Origin: Parahaliea aestuarii
GTDB lineage: Bacteria > Pseudomonadota > Gammaproteobacteria > Pseudomonadales > Halieaceae
Direction of reading: 5' to 3'
DNA length: 64,000 nucleotides
NCBI RefSeq assembly: GCF_008064635.1
Contig: NZ_VRYZ01000004.1
Location: 62,001-126,000 of the forward strand
Each line of letters begins with the position of its first letter. Position 1 is the first letter of the stretch. Under the pieces are notes generated by a model. It did no database searches and was not told the DNA's origin. It saw only the letters and a program-made list of their open reading frames with translations. Positions 41,733-50,133 of the stretch are shown here, one piece after another. The position numbers and the translations under genes were made by a program.

Positions 41733-43376
41733 TCAGGCCGCCCGGCTCTTGTCGGGCTTGGCTTTGGCCCGGGCCGGCGCTTTCGCCCCTGCCGGGGATT
41801 TACTCCGGCTCTTGGCCCGCGACTTGCGCTGGGGCACTGTGGCAGTGTGCTCCCGCAGGGCCTCGCGATCGGCGCGGGTGGCCTGGGGCCGGCGGCGCGA
41901 TGAGCGCGGGCGGCGATAGTCGGCCTCGGTGGGTCGCAGGTCGCCGTACTCGAAGCGCTGCAGGATTTCCTCCATGGTGCGACTGATCTTGGTGCACACA
42001 CGGATGGTTTCAATATGCGGGTAGGCGCTGTGCTCGCCACCTTCCACCAGTGCCAGCAGCTCCTTCTCGGATATATGTGACAGCAGCTTGGCGGGGTTGT
42101 ACCAGCGAAAGCTGGGAATGATGTTGATGTCGCCGCTGTATTCCTGATCCATCAGGCTGTGAATACCATTCAACAGCAGGTTGAAACGCGGCCAGTTATC
42201 ACCCTGCCTCTGGGCGATGCCACGATAGAAATTGAGCAGTTCCCTCCCCATACCGATACCCAGGCTACCCAGCGATGAGGACAGCTTGCTGCGCTTGCCA
42301 CCGCGATTGAGGAAGGGCGTGGCGATGGGGTTTACCATGCTGACGATGAAGTGATTGGTACTGAACAGGCGGCTCAGGCGCTTGGCCGGCAGGTCGTCGG
42401 CGATAGAGCCGTCCACCCACTTGCGGGTGGGCAGGTAGGGCTGGGATTCGCCGTGGACATTCTTGGCCATTAGCATCACCGGCGGAAACACCCCCGGCAC
42501 AGCGCAGGAGGCCATCACCGCCGAGCGCACGTAAACGTTGGGTGAGGTAATGGCATTGAGCAGGCGCGAGCGCTGGTGCTTCTCGGCCGGGGCCACGGTA
42601 ATGCTGATCTGGCGCCCGGTTTTTTCGTAGGCCTCCTGGAAGGTCAGATCCGGCACCAGGCGGTCGACGATGGATGCCAGGTCGCGCACGTCAATCTGGG
42701 CGTTGCTGCCAAAGAACATGCGCGAGAACACGCTGGCTTCCTTCTCGGCCTCGAAGTGCATGCTGGATGCATCAAAGACCTGCTGCAGTTCCTCGTCGCT
42801 GTGGGTGCCCACCACCCCGGCCACCAGGGAGCCGGCGCTGGAGCCGGAGATCACCCGCGGCAGCAGGCCCTGGGCGTGCAGTACCCGCACCACACCCATA
42901 TGGTAGAAGCCCAGTACCCCGCCGCCACTCAGCATCAGGGCCGAGCGACCGAAACAGATGTTGGAGCGGTAGAAGAAGTCGATCTTCTCCTGGGTGCTGA
43001 TTTCCTCGGTCTTCAGCTCGGCGAGAAAGCGCAGGGAATCTTCTATTTCGTCGATGTACTGCTCAATCAGCTGCTTGGTGCCAAACTTGGCCCGCAGGTA
43101 GAGGCTGCTGCGCCCCATGCCGCCCATATTGCCGTGAATGCCCTCGTTCAGGGCAAACAGGAGTCCCTGGTAGTCATGGCGCGAGCGCAGGGATCGCAGC
43201 CGGTCCAGCCGCAGGCGAATCTGGGCGTAGTCGTACTGGCTGGTCTGGTCCACTTCCCGCCAGCGCTTCTGCCCGGAGAGCTCGTCGTGCGCGATGGCCG
43301 CCTCGCGCCACTCCTCGTAGCTGGTGCTGTTGTCCATCTGCTTCTCCAGCTGGCGGAGTTTGCGCGCGTTTCTCAC
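41733..43376 (-). CDS. DUF3336/patatin-like phospholipase or triacylglycerol lipase
   Basis: Protein of 547 residues with a DUF3336-type N-domain (about 10-140) followed by a patatin domain. The oxyanion loop is GGGVLG at 151-156, the nucleophile motif GSSAG has Ser180, and the dyad Asp is Asp322 in WVDGSIADDLP. This pairing resembles the yeast Tgl3/4/5 and plant SDP1 storage-lipid lipases and is also found in marine bacteria. The last 70 residues are an Arg/Lys/Ala/Pro-rich disordered tail (for example SRAKSRSKSPAGAKAPARAK). The start is a GTG. It lies 39 bases after the downstream acyl-CoA synthetase start, so the two are probably co-transcribed. Confidence 0.88.
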   Translation of the reverse strand: MRNARKLRQLEKQMDNSTSYEEWREAAIAHDELSGQKRWREVDQTSQYDYAQIRLRLDRLRSLRSRHDYQGLLFALNEGIHGNMGGMGRSSLYLRAKFGTKQLIEQYIDEIEDSLRFLAELKTEEISTQEKIDFFYRSNICFGRSALMLSGGGVLGFYHMGVVRVLHAQGLLPRVISGSSAGSLVAGVVGTHSDEELQQVFDASSMHFEAEKEASVFSRMFFGSNAQIDVRDLASIVDRLVPDLTFQEAYEKTGRQISITVAPAEKHQRSRLLNAITSPNVYVRSAVMASCAVPGVFPPVMLMAKNVHGESQPYLPTRKWVDGSIADDLPAKRLSRLFSTNHFIVSMVNPIATPFLNRGGKRSKLSSSLGSLGIGMGRELLNFYRGIAQRQGDNWPRFNLLLNGIHSLMDQEYSGDINIIPSFRWYNPAKLLSHISEKELLALVEGGEHSAYPHIETIRVCTKISRTMEEILQRFEYGDLRPTEADYRRPRSSRRRPQATRADREALREHTATVPQRKSRAKSRSKSPAGAKAPARAKAKPDKSRAA

Positions 43377-43415
43377 TACGGTACCTCGGGGTGGTATGGG
43401 TTTGGGCAGTTTACC

Positions 43416-44972
43416 TCACTGGCGATCGCTATCTTTCTGCTCCGCCTCGTTTCGATACTGCTCCACCAGATGCTTTTTGTACAGTTTGCCGTTATCCATG
43501 CGCGGCAGCCGCTCGTGGAAGTCCAGGCTGCGGGGGACCTTGATATGGGACAGGCGTTCGCGCAGCCACTCCAGCAGCTCAAAGGCCACTTCGTCGGTGG
43601 CATCGGCCCAGTTCTGGGGCTCCACCACCGCTTTCACTTCCTCGCCGAATTCCTCGTTCGGAATGCCGAACACCGCCACGTCGGCGACCTTGTCATGGGT
43701 GATCAGCAGGTTTTCCACCTCCTGCGGATAGATATTGACCCCGCCCGAGATGATCATGAAATTCTTGCGGTCGGTGAGGTAAAGGAAGCCGTCCTGGTCC
43801 AGGTAGCCGACATCCCCGGTGGTGGCCCAGCCGCGCTCGTTATAGGCCTCGGCGGTCTTGTCGGGCTCGCCGTGGTACTCGAAGGTAGCCTGGGGGCCGG
43901 AAAAGTAGACGGTGCCGATCTCACCGGCGGGCAGCTCTGTGCCTTCGTCGTCCAGGATATGCACCTGGCCCAGCAGGGCCGGGCCCACCGAACCCTTGTG
44001 GGTCAGCCAGTTGGCGGAATCGATGATGGTAACGCCAATCCCCTCGCTGGCGGCGTAGTACTCGTAGATCACCTCGCCCCACCAGTTGATCATCTGCTCC
44101 TTCACCTCCACCGGGCAGGGCGCCGCGGCGTGGATGGCGACGCGCATGCTGGAGACATCGTACTTCTGTCGCACGTCCTGCGGCAGCTTGAGCATGCGGA
44201 TAAACATGATCGGCACCCACTGGCTGTGGCTCACCCGGTGCTCCTCGATCAGGTGCAGGGCCTGCTCCGGGTCGAACTTCTCCATCACCACCGAGGTGCC
44301 ACCGAGATAGAGGTTCATAAAGTTGTAATGCAGGGGAGCCGCGTGATACAGCGGTGCCGGCGACAGGTACACTGTCTCTTCGCTGAAACCAAAAGCGGCA
44401 CCGAGGGATTGCGCCAGCGGAAACTCCGCCAGCACATCGTCACTGTGGGGCGGCACGAACACGCCCTTGGGCTTGCCGGTGGTACCGGAGGAATAGAGCA
44501 TGGCGACGCCATTGCCCTGGTCGGCGATGGGCTCGGCGGGCTGGGCATCCACCGCCTCTTCCCATGACTCGAAGCCCTCGCAGACGCCGCCGACCATCAA
44601 CCAGCCGGCAAGATCGACGCCATGCTCCTTCAGGCCGCAAGCTACTTCTTTCAATTGGTAGGAACCGATGAAGACTCGCGCCGCACAGTTTTCCAGGATG
44701 TAGGCAGTCTCCTCCTTCTGCAGGTGGGTGCTGATCGGGGTAAAGATGATGCCCGCGCGCTGGGCTGCCCAGCAAATTTCCAGAAAATAGCGGTTATTTT
44801 CCATCATCATGGCGATGTGCTCGCCCTTCTGCACCCCCAGCTTGCGCAACAGCTGGGCGCCCTGGTTGCTGCGTTCATCGAGCTGGGCATAGGTCACGAT
44901 CTCGCCGGACTCCCCCATGATGATGGCGGGTTTGTGGGGATAGGTCTGGGCAGTAATACTCGGATGTGGCAT
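43416..44972 (-). CDS. AMP-binding acyl-CoA synthetase
   Basis: ANL ligase of 518 residues. The P-loop is MLYSSGTTGKPKGVFVP, with YEYYAASEGIG in the A5 position, WATTGDVGYLDQDGFLYLTDRKNFMI for A7-A8, and LPRMDNGKLYKKHL with the catalytic Lys. It is somewhat closer to the FadD3/crotonobetaine-type short ligases than the one at 38794. It lies upstream of the DUF3336-patatin lipase on the same strand. The pair could release and then activate fatty acids. The specificity is unknown. Confidence 0.9.
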   Translation of the reverse strand: MPHPSITAQTYPHKPAIIMGESGEIVTYAQLDERSNQGAQLLRKLGVQKGEHIAMMMENNRYFLEICWAAQRAGIIFTPISTHLQKEETAYILENCAARVFIGSYQLKEVACGLKEHGVDLAGWLMVGGVCEGFESWEEAVDAQPAEPIADQGNGVAMLYSSGTTGKPKGVFVPPHSDDVLAEFPLAQSLGAAFGFSEETVYLSPAPLYHAAPLHYNFMNLYLGGTSVVMEKFDPEQALHLIEEHRVSHSQWVPIMFIRMLKLPQDVRQKYDVSSMRVAIHAAAPCPVEVKEQMINWWGEVIYEYYAASEGIGVTIIDSANWLTHKGSVGPALLGQVHILDDEGTELPAGEIGTVYFSGPQATFEYHGEPDKTAEAYNERGWATTGDVGYLDQDGFLYLTDRKNFMIISGGVNIYPQEVENLLITHDKVADVAVFGIPNEEFGEEVKAVVEPQNWADATDEVAFELLEWLRERLSHIKVPRSLDFHERLPRMDNGKLYKKHLVEQYRNEAEQKDSDRQ

Positions 44973-45125
44973 CGCAGGGTTACCTCTCGGATGACAGCGC
45001 TGTGCTGTGTATGCTGGTTATGTTTATGCGCAGCAAGGACTATAGTGTGTCGACAAAGTCGCAGGCAATCCCGCGCTGTCAGTTCCGATAGCGTCTGCCG
45101 GCGCTACTGGAATGCCCGCCACCGC

Positions 45126-45147
45126 GGTTCTGGACCAATACAGAACC
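45126..45147. promoter_or_regulatory. Inverted repeat upstream of the D-glutamate/oxoproline cluster
   Basis: GGTTCTG (45126-45132) and CAGAACC (45141-45147) are perfect 7-bp inverted arms with an 8-base spacer, 75 bases before the first gene of the cluster and just ahead of TATTAT (45160-45165). The 249-base gap 44973-45221 contains no other feature that I can support. It may be an operator for the seven-gene run; no regulator gene is adjacent. Confidence 0.45.
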
Positions 45148-45221
45148 TTGACTTTGGCATATTATCCCGGTGAAGCACACCGGCCCCGCCGTGCATCGCG
45201 AGGTCAACCACGAGGTCAATC

Positions 45222-46019
45222 ATGTCGTCCGACACCCCACAAAACCTGTCTCCAGCGGCGCTGCGCCAGCGCATTCGCGAGGGGCATCACCGCGGCAACA
45301 CCTCGGGCTACGCCCAGGGTTTTGTCCAGTGCAATCTCGCCATACTGCCCGCCGACTGGGCGGCGGATTTCCTGCGTTTCTGCCAGCTCAATCCCCGTCC
45401 CTGCCCGCTGGTGGGCATGTCCACCAGCCCTGGCGATACCGCGCTACCACCTTTGGGGGATATCGACATACGTACCGACGTGCCAAGCTACCGCGTGTTT
45501 CGCCACGGGGAATTTGTCGAGGAAGTACACGACATCCGCGAGCTGTGGCGCGACGATCTGGTGGTCTTCGCCCTGGGCTGTTCTTTCTCCTTCGAAGAGG
45601 CTCTACTGGCCGATGGCCTGGACGTGCGCAATGTGAGCATGGGTGTCAATGTGCCGATGTACCGCACCAACATCCCGTGCCAGCCGGCCGGGGCCTTCGC
45701 CGGTGACATGGTGGTCAGCATGCGTCCCTTCAAGGCGGCGGATGCCATACGCGCAGTACAGATCTGCACCCGTTTTCCCTCGGTACACGGCGCACCGGTT
45801 CATCTCGGCGACCCGGCGCTCATCGGCATCGGGGATCTGTCACAACCAGACTACGGTGACGCTGTCACCGTGGCGGAAGACGAACTGCCGGTGTTCTGGG
45901 CCTGCGGTGTGACACCCCAGGTGGCGCTGGAGAAAGCCAGGCCGCCCTTCGCCATCACCCACAGCCCGGGCTGCATGCTGGTCACCGACCTGCGCAACAG
46001 CCGCCTGGCAGTGCTGTAA
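45222..46019 (+). CDS. DUF1445 family putative hydro-lyase / D-glutamate cyclase N-half homologue
   Basis: Protein of 265 residues with the YcsI/DUF1445 layout: [30 protein letters not shown] at the N-terminus, [35 protein letters not shown] and the C-terminal [17 protein letters not shown]. In mammals the related domain forms the N-terminal half of DGLUCY, which turns D-glutamate into 5-oxo-D-proline. In Bacillus ycsI sits with ycsF (pxpA) and kipIA (pxpBC), the same neighbourhood as here. It is the first gene of the cluster, 26 bases before pxpA. The actual reaction in bacteria is not settled. Confidence 0.88.
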   Translation: MSSDTPQNLSPAALRQRIREGHHRGNTSGYAQGFVQCNLAILPADWAADFLRFCQLNPRPCPLVGMSTSPGDTALPPLGDIDIRTDVPSYRVFRHGEFVEEVHDIRELWRDDLVVFALGCSFSFEEALLADGLDVRNVSMGVNVPMYRTNIPCQPAGAFAGDMVVSMRPFKAADAIRAVQICTRFPSVHGAPVHLGDPALIGIGDLSQPDYGDAVTVAEDELPVFWACGVTPQVALEKARPPFAITHSPGCMLVTDLRNSRLAVL

Positions 46020-46045
46020 CTGGATTAACTGGGAACGTTGAAACA

Positions 46046-46780
46046 ATGCGCCTGAACTGCGATCTGGGCGAGAGCTACGGCAGCTGGACCATGGGTCTCG
46101 ATGCCGAGGTCATGCCCCACATTCACCAGGCCAACGTGGCCTGTGGCTTCCACGGTGGTGACCCGGTCACCATCCGTAAAACCCTGCGCCTGGCCGCCGC
46201 GCACGGCGTCAGCGTCGGCGCCCACCCGGCCTATCCCGATCTGGTGGGTTTCGGCCGCCGCAGTATGGCATTGAGCCGCGACGAGCTTGTAGCCACCCTG
46301 CTCTACCAGGTAGCGGCGCTGGACGGCATGGCCGCCAGCGAGAAAGTCCAGCTGGACTACGTCAAACCCCACGGCGCCCTGTACAACGACATGATGGCCG
46401 ATAGCGAGGTACGCGCCGGCGTGCTGGAAGCCATTGCCTGCTACCACCGCCCCCTGCAACTGATGCTGCTGGCCACGCCAAATGCCGACGCGCATCGCGC
46501 GGAAGCCGCCGCCGCCGGCGTTGCCGGGCTGCTGTTTGAAGCCTTTGCCGACCGCTGTTATGACGACAGCGGCGCCCTGCTCTCGCGGCGCAAACCCGGA
46601 GCGGTGCACAGCAGGGAGCGCACCCTGGAACAGGTGCGCCAGTTGATCAGCGAGGGCACAGTCACCTCGGTCAGCGGCGAACGCCTGCCCCTGGCGGCTG
46701 ATACCCTCTGCGTCCACGGCGACAATATCGAGGGCGTGCGCGCCATCGAAGCCATTCGCGCCATCGTCGACGAGGCCTGA
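46046..46780 (+). CDS. pxpA: 5-oxoprolinase subunit PxpA (LamB/YcsF family)
   Basis: Protein of 244 residues, same length class as E. coli PxpA. Family motifs are NCDLGESYGSW, QANVACGFHGGDP, GVSVGAHPAYPDLVGFGRRSM, VKPHGALYND and FEAFADRCYDDSG, ending with TLCVHGDN. With PxpB and PxpC it forms the ATP-dependent bacterial 5-oxoprolinase that opens pyroglutamate to glutamate in the cytoplasm. It is three bases upstream of pxpB. The metal-site Asp/His residues (DLGE, GFHGGD, GAHP, KPHG, HGD) are all present. Confidence 0.95.
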   Translation: MRLNCDLGESYGSWTMGLDAEVMPHIHQANVACGFHGGDPVTIRKTLRLAAAHGVSVGAHPAYPDLVGFGRRSMALSRDELVATLLYQVAALDGMAASEKVQLDYVKPHGALYNDMMADSEVRAGVLEAIACYHRPLQLMLLATPNADAHRAEAAAAGVAGLLFEAFADRCYDDSGALLSRRKPGAVHSRERTLEQVRQLISEGTVTSVSGERLPLAADTLCVHGDNIEGVRAIEAIRAIVDEA

Positions 46781-46783
46781 TCC

Positions 46784-47461
46784 GTGCGTCTTTCCCAGGC
46801 GGGCGAAGCCGCCCTGATGCTCTATCTCGGCACTGAAACCAGCCCGGCGCTGTCGGCGCGGGTGCAAGCCGCCGCGCGGGCGGTGGAAGCCGCACTGGGC
46901 AGTGACCTGGTTGACCTGGTGCCTTCGTATGCCTCGCTACTGATCATCTACAACCCGCTGACCACCGATCATTTCAGTGTTGGCGAGCGGGTGCGCAACG
47001 CCGTTGCCGGGCTCGGTGACAGCGAAGCCGGCGAGGGCCGCGAGGTACGGCTGCCGGTCTACTATCACCCGGAAGCGGGGGCGGACCTGGAATCGCTGGC
47101 GGAGCGCGCCGGATTGAGCGTCGACGACGTCATCGCCCTCCACAGTGGCACCGAATACCGCGTCTATGCCATCGGCTTCGCTCCCGGCTTTGCCTACCTC
47201 GGGCAGGTGGACGAACGCATCGCGGCACCGCGCCTGGCCACACCGCGCCAGCGCGTACCGCGCGGCGCTGTCGCCATTGCCGACCGCCAAACCGCCATCT
47301 ATCCCGCGGTTTCCCCCGGCGGCTGGAACCTGATCGGCCGCTGCCCTGTCCGCATGTTCGACCCCGCGGCCACCCCCACCATGCCGGTGAGTGTGGGCGA
47401 TCGGGTGCGCTTCGAAGCCATCGACCGTGCGCGCTACCTGGCGCTGGGGGGTGAGCTGTGA
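46784..47461 (+). CDS. pxpB: 5-oxoprolinase subunit PxpB (KipI / allophanate hydrolase subunit 1 family)
   Basis: Protein of 225 residues from a GTG start. Recognisable blocks are LVDLVPSYASLLIIYNPL, PVYYHPEAGADLESLAERAGLSVDDVIALHSGTEYRVYAIGFAPGF (broken here by reading frame of the motif list), YLGQVDERIAAPRLATPRQRVPRGAVAIADRQTAIYP and PGGWNLIGRCP. All are standard for the carboxyltransferase-like CT_C_D domain of PxpB/KipI. Its stop overlaps the pxpC GTG (GTGA). In Bacillus the homologue KipI inhibits the sporulation kinase; that role does not apply here. Confidence 0.94.
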   Translation: MRLSQAGEAALMLYLGTETSPALSARVQAAARAVEAALGSDLVDLVPSYASLLIIYNPLTTDHFSVGERVRNAVAGLGDSEAGEGREVRLPVYYHPEAGADLESLAERAGLSVDDVIALHSGTEYRVYAIGFAPGFAYLGQVDERIAAPRLATPRQRVPRGAVAIADRQTAIYPAVSPGGWNLIGRCPVRMFDPAATPTMPVSVGDRVRFEAIDRARYLALGGEL

Positions 47462-48396
47462 GCCTGTCGGTCGTGCAACCGGGCCTGATGAGCCTGCTGC
47501 AGGACGGCGGCCGCTTCGGCCAGCAGCGCATCGGGCTGACCACCGGCGGCCCGCTGGACCCGGAGGCTTTTGCCCTGTGCAACCGCCTGCTCGGCAATGC
47601 CCCCGGCGCCACTGCGATAGAAGTCAGCTTTGGCGGGCTCGTGCTCAAGGCCACGGTGGATACGCGCCTGTGTGTCACCGGCGCCGAACTGCCCCTGCGT
47701 ATCAACGGTGTGGAACAGGATCGCTGGCGCGTCCATGCCGTCAAGTCCGGCGATGAGATCGCCCTCGACTTCGCCACCGCGGGCTGCCGCGCCTACCTCG
47801 GTGTCGCCGGGGGTTTCAACGTTGCACCGCAGTTTGGCAGCAGCAGTACAGTGGTGCGGGAGCATATCGGCGGCCTCGCGGGCGACAAGTTACAACCCGG
47901 TGACGAACTGCCATGCGCTGCGGGCAGCGACGGCCCCTTGCTTTTCCTGCCGGAAAACCTGCGCCCCGGCTACAGCGACCACGCCCTGCTGCGGGTTATT
48001 CCCGGTTACCAGCAGGAGCACTTCCCGGCCCTGCAAAAGCGGCGTTTTTTCAACAGCGAATACAATGTCAGCGAGCGCTGTGACCGCATGGGCTATCGCC
48101 TGGAGGGCGCCGCCATCGAGTGCGACATCGGTGGCATTCTGTCGGAGGGCATCTGTTTCGGAGCCATCCAGATACCGGCCGATGGCCAGCCCATCGTGCT
48201 GTTGAACGATCGCCAGACCATCGGCGGCTACCCCAAGATCGGCGCCGCCCTGTCACTGGACGTGGCCCGCCTGGCCCAGCTCACCCCCGGCGCAACCGTG
48301 CGCTTCGAGGCGATCAGCCCCGAGGACGCCCACAATGCCCTGCACCTGGCCAGGCAGCGGCTGTACAGTCTGCCACTGGCGGAGTCTTCAATATGA
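47458..48396 (+). CDS. pxpC: 5-oxoprolinase subunit PxpC (KipA / biotin-dependent carboxyltransferase-like)
   Basis: Protein of 312 residues from a GTG overlapping the pxpB stop. It starts LSVVQPGLMSLLQDGGRFGQQRIGLTTGGPLDPEAFALCNRLLGN (split for length), with later NVSERCDRMGYRLEG and QTIGGYPKIGAAL. This is the CT_A_B domain. Cyclophilin-like folds of PxpB and PxpC together form the catalytic complex with PxpA. Its stop overlaps the DUF4392 start by four bases (ATGA), so translation of the two is coupled. Confidence 0.94.
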   Translation: MSLSVVQPGLMSLLQDGGRFGQQRIGLTTGGPLDPEAFALCNRLLGNAPGATAIEVSFGGLVLKATVDTRLCVTGAELPLRINGVEQDRWRVHAVKSGDEIALDFATAGCRAYLGVAGGFNVAPQFGSSSTVVREHIGGLAGDKLQPGDELPCAAGSDGPLLFLPENLRPGYSDHALLRVIPGYQQEHFPALQKRRFFNSEYNVSERCDRMGYRLEGAAIECDIGGILSEGICFGAIQIPADGQPIVLLNDRQTIGGYPKIGAALSLDVARLAQLTPGATVRFEAISPEDAHNALHLARQRLYSLPLAESSI

Positions 48397-49247
48397 ACGA
48401 ACACGACCTGTCGGTCGCTATCGAGAACGTGCTGGTGGCGCGCAACCTGCGCCAGATGCGGGTAGCACAGGCCGCCCTGCAGCCCGGCTACTACCTGCGC
48501 GCCGCGCGCCTGCTGCAGGCCGCCGCTACCCGTGAGAGTGCCCTGATACTGATCGGCACCGGCTTCCCGGTAGTGGACACCTTTGAAACCGACGGCCCGG
48601 TGGGCGCCATTGCCCTGTATGAAGCACTGGCGGCGCTGGGCTACCGGCCCATGCTGGTCTGCGCTGCGCCGCTGGCGGCGGCCCTGGCGCCGGATTTCAC
48701 GGTACTGGAACTGACCGCCGGCGACCTCGATAGCGCCTGTGCCGAGGCCCGCGAGGCACTGGCAGAGCTGCAGCCGGCGGCGATCGTGTCCATCGAGCGC
48801 CCCGGCCTCGGCGCCGATGGCCGCTACTACAACATGCGCGGCGAAGACATCAGCGCCCGCTGCGGCATCTTCGACCCCTTCCTTGAACTCGCAAGCTGCC
48901 CCACCATCGCCATCGGCGACGGCGGCAACGAGATCGGCATGGGCAATATCGCCAGCGCCATCAGCGCACTGGATATTCGCGTGTCAGTCACCACCTGCGA
49001 TGAGCTGCTGGTGGCGGATGTCTCCAACTGGGGCGCCTACGGCCTGATCGCCTTTCTCGGCCTGTGGCGACGGCGCGACCTGCTGGGCGCGATCTCCCCC
49101 ACCGCCATCCTCGACTATCTTTCCCTGCGGGGCAGCGTGGACGGCGTCACCCGCGAAAACACGCCCACCGAAGACGGCCTGGATGCCGGCGAGGGGTTGG
49201 CGGTACTGGCGGAGCTGCGCGCTCTGACCGGCTTCGCGCAACACTGA
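48393..49247 (+). CDS. DUF4392 family protein (D-glutamate cyclase C-half homologue)
   Basis: Protein of 284 residues starting at the ATG that overlaps the pxpC stop; the frame is open upstream, but that part is a shadow of pxpC. Landmarks are GTGFPVVDTFETDGPVGAIALYEALAALGY, VSIERPGLGADGRYYNMRG and TIAIGDGGNEIGMGNI, then LLVADVSNWGAYGLIAFL. These are typical of the DUF4392 (GLUCM) domain that forms the C-terminal half of mammalian DGLUCY. It lies between 5-oxoprolinase and a D-amino-acid transaminase. The expected role is D-glutamate to 5-oxo-D-proline, perhaps with the DUF1445 protein. Confidence 0.85.
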   Translation: MNEHDLSVAIENVLVARNLRQMRVAQAALQPGYYLRAARLLQAAATRESALILIGTGFPVVDTFETDGPVGAIALYEALAALGYRPMLVCAAPLAAALAPDFTVLELTAGDLDSACAEAREALAELQPAAIVSIERPGLGADGRYYNMRGEDISARCGIFDPFLELASCPTIAIGDGGNEIGMGNIASAISALDIRVSVTTCDELLVADVSNWGAYGLIAFLGLWRRRDLLGAISPTAILDYLSLRGSVDGVTRENTPTEDGLDAGEGLAVLAELRALTGFAQH

Positions 49248-49275
49248 ATACAACTTGGAGCAAAGGGACATTCCC

Positions 49276-50133
49276 ATGAGCATCGTATACCTGAACGGCG
49301 AGTACCTGCCGATGGCCGAGGCCCGCATCTCCCCCATGGACCGCGGTTTCCTGTTTGGCGACGGCATCTACGAGGTGATCCCCTCCTACGGCGGCAAACT
49401 GGTGGGCTTCGGGCCCCACATGGACCGCATGCAGGACGGCCTCGACGCGCTGGAAATTCGCCTGCAACTGAACCAGGACGAATGGCGCCAGATCGCCAAC
49501 ACCCTGATCGAGCGCAACGGCGGCGGCAATCTCGGTATTTATTTCCACGTCAGCCGCGGCGCCGATGTGATTCGCAACCACGCCTACCCCAGTGCCATCG
49601 AAGCCACCCGCTACGCTTTTGCCTTCGAAATTCCGCCGGCGCCGATGGCGGACAAGGCCGCCGCCACCTGCTACAAAGTGGCGACCAGCGAGGACCTGCG
49701 CTGGAAGCGCTGCAACATCAAGTCCACCGCCCTGCTCGGCAATGTCATGCACTACCAGCAGGGCTACGCCCAGGGCAACAGCGAGACCATTCTCTACAAT
49801 GCGAAAGCAGAGCTGACCGAGGCCGCCGCCTGCAACGTCTATGTAGTGAAGAACGGCGTGGTGGCCACCCCCGACCTGGACCACCAGAAGCTGCCGGGTA
49901 TCACCCGCCTGATACTGCTCGATATCCTGCGCAAGGACGGCAGCATCCCCGTTGAGGAGCGCGTGGTGACTCTGCAGGAACTGCGTGACGCCGATGAAGT
50001 CTGGCTGTCCTCGTCCAGCAAGGAGCTGGCGCCGGTGGTGGAAGTGGATGGCGTGACTGTGGGCAATGGCCGGCCCGGCGATGTATGGCTGGCCGCCCAG
50101 ACCCTGTTCAGCCAGCACCGCTACGACTACTGA
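49276..50133 (+). CDS. dat: D-amino-acid transaminase
   Basis: Class IV PLP aminotransferase of 285 residues. The catalytic Lys149 lies in RWKRCNIKSTALLGNVM, a D-AAT-type signature (RW..C.IKS..LLGNV). The carboxylate-trap residues of Bacillus D-AAT (Tyr31, Arg98, His100) have clear equivalents in Tyr32 (GIYEV), Arg100 and His102 (VIRNHAYP). MDRGFLFGDGIYEVIP is the class IV opening. It would exchange amino groups among D-alanine, D-glutamate and their keto acids. A Shine-Dalgarno (AAAGGGA) precedes the ATG at 49276; a TTG at 49255 is unlikely. Its stop overlaps the alanine racemase ATG. Confidence 0.93.
   Translation: MSIVYLNGEYLPMAEARISPMDRGFLFGDGIYEVIPSYGGKLVGFGPHMDRMQDGLDALEIRLQLNQDEWRQIANTLIERNGGGNLGIYFHVSRGADVIRNHAYPSAIEATRYAFAFEIPPAPMADKAAATCYKVATSEDLRWKRCNIKSTALLGNVMHYQQGYAQGNSETILYNAKAELTEAAACNVYVVKNGVVATPDLDHQKLPGITRLILLDILRKDGSIPVEERVVTLQELRDADEVWLSSSSKELAPVVEVDGVTVGNGRPGDVWLAAQTLFSQHRYDY

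Noticed and set aside
42576-44567. A 663-codon open frame opposite the patatin lipase and acyl-CoA synthetase genes
   Set aside because: It spans two well-supported minus-strand genes and their gap, and has low-complexity sequence with no recognisable motif.
46784-48396. Urea amidolyase / allophanate hydrolase subunits
   Set aside because: The older names of these families mislead. The order pxpA-pxpB-pxpC and the absence of a biotin carboxylase indicate 5-oxoprolinase.
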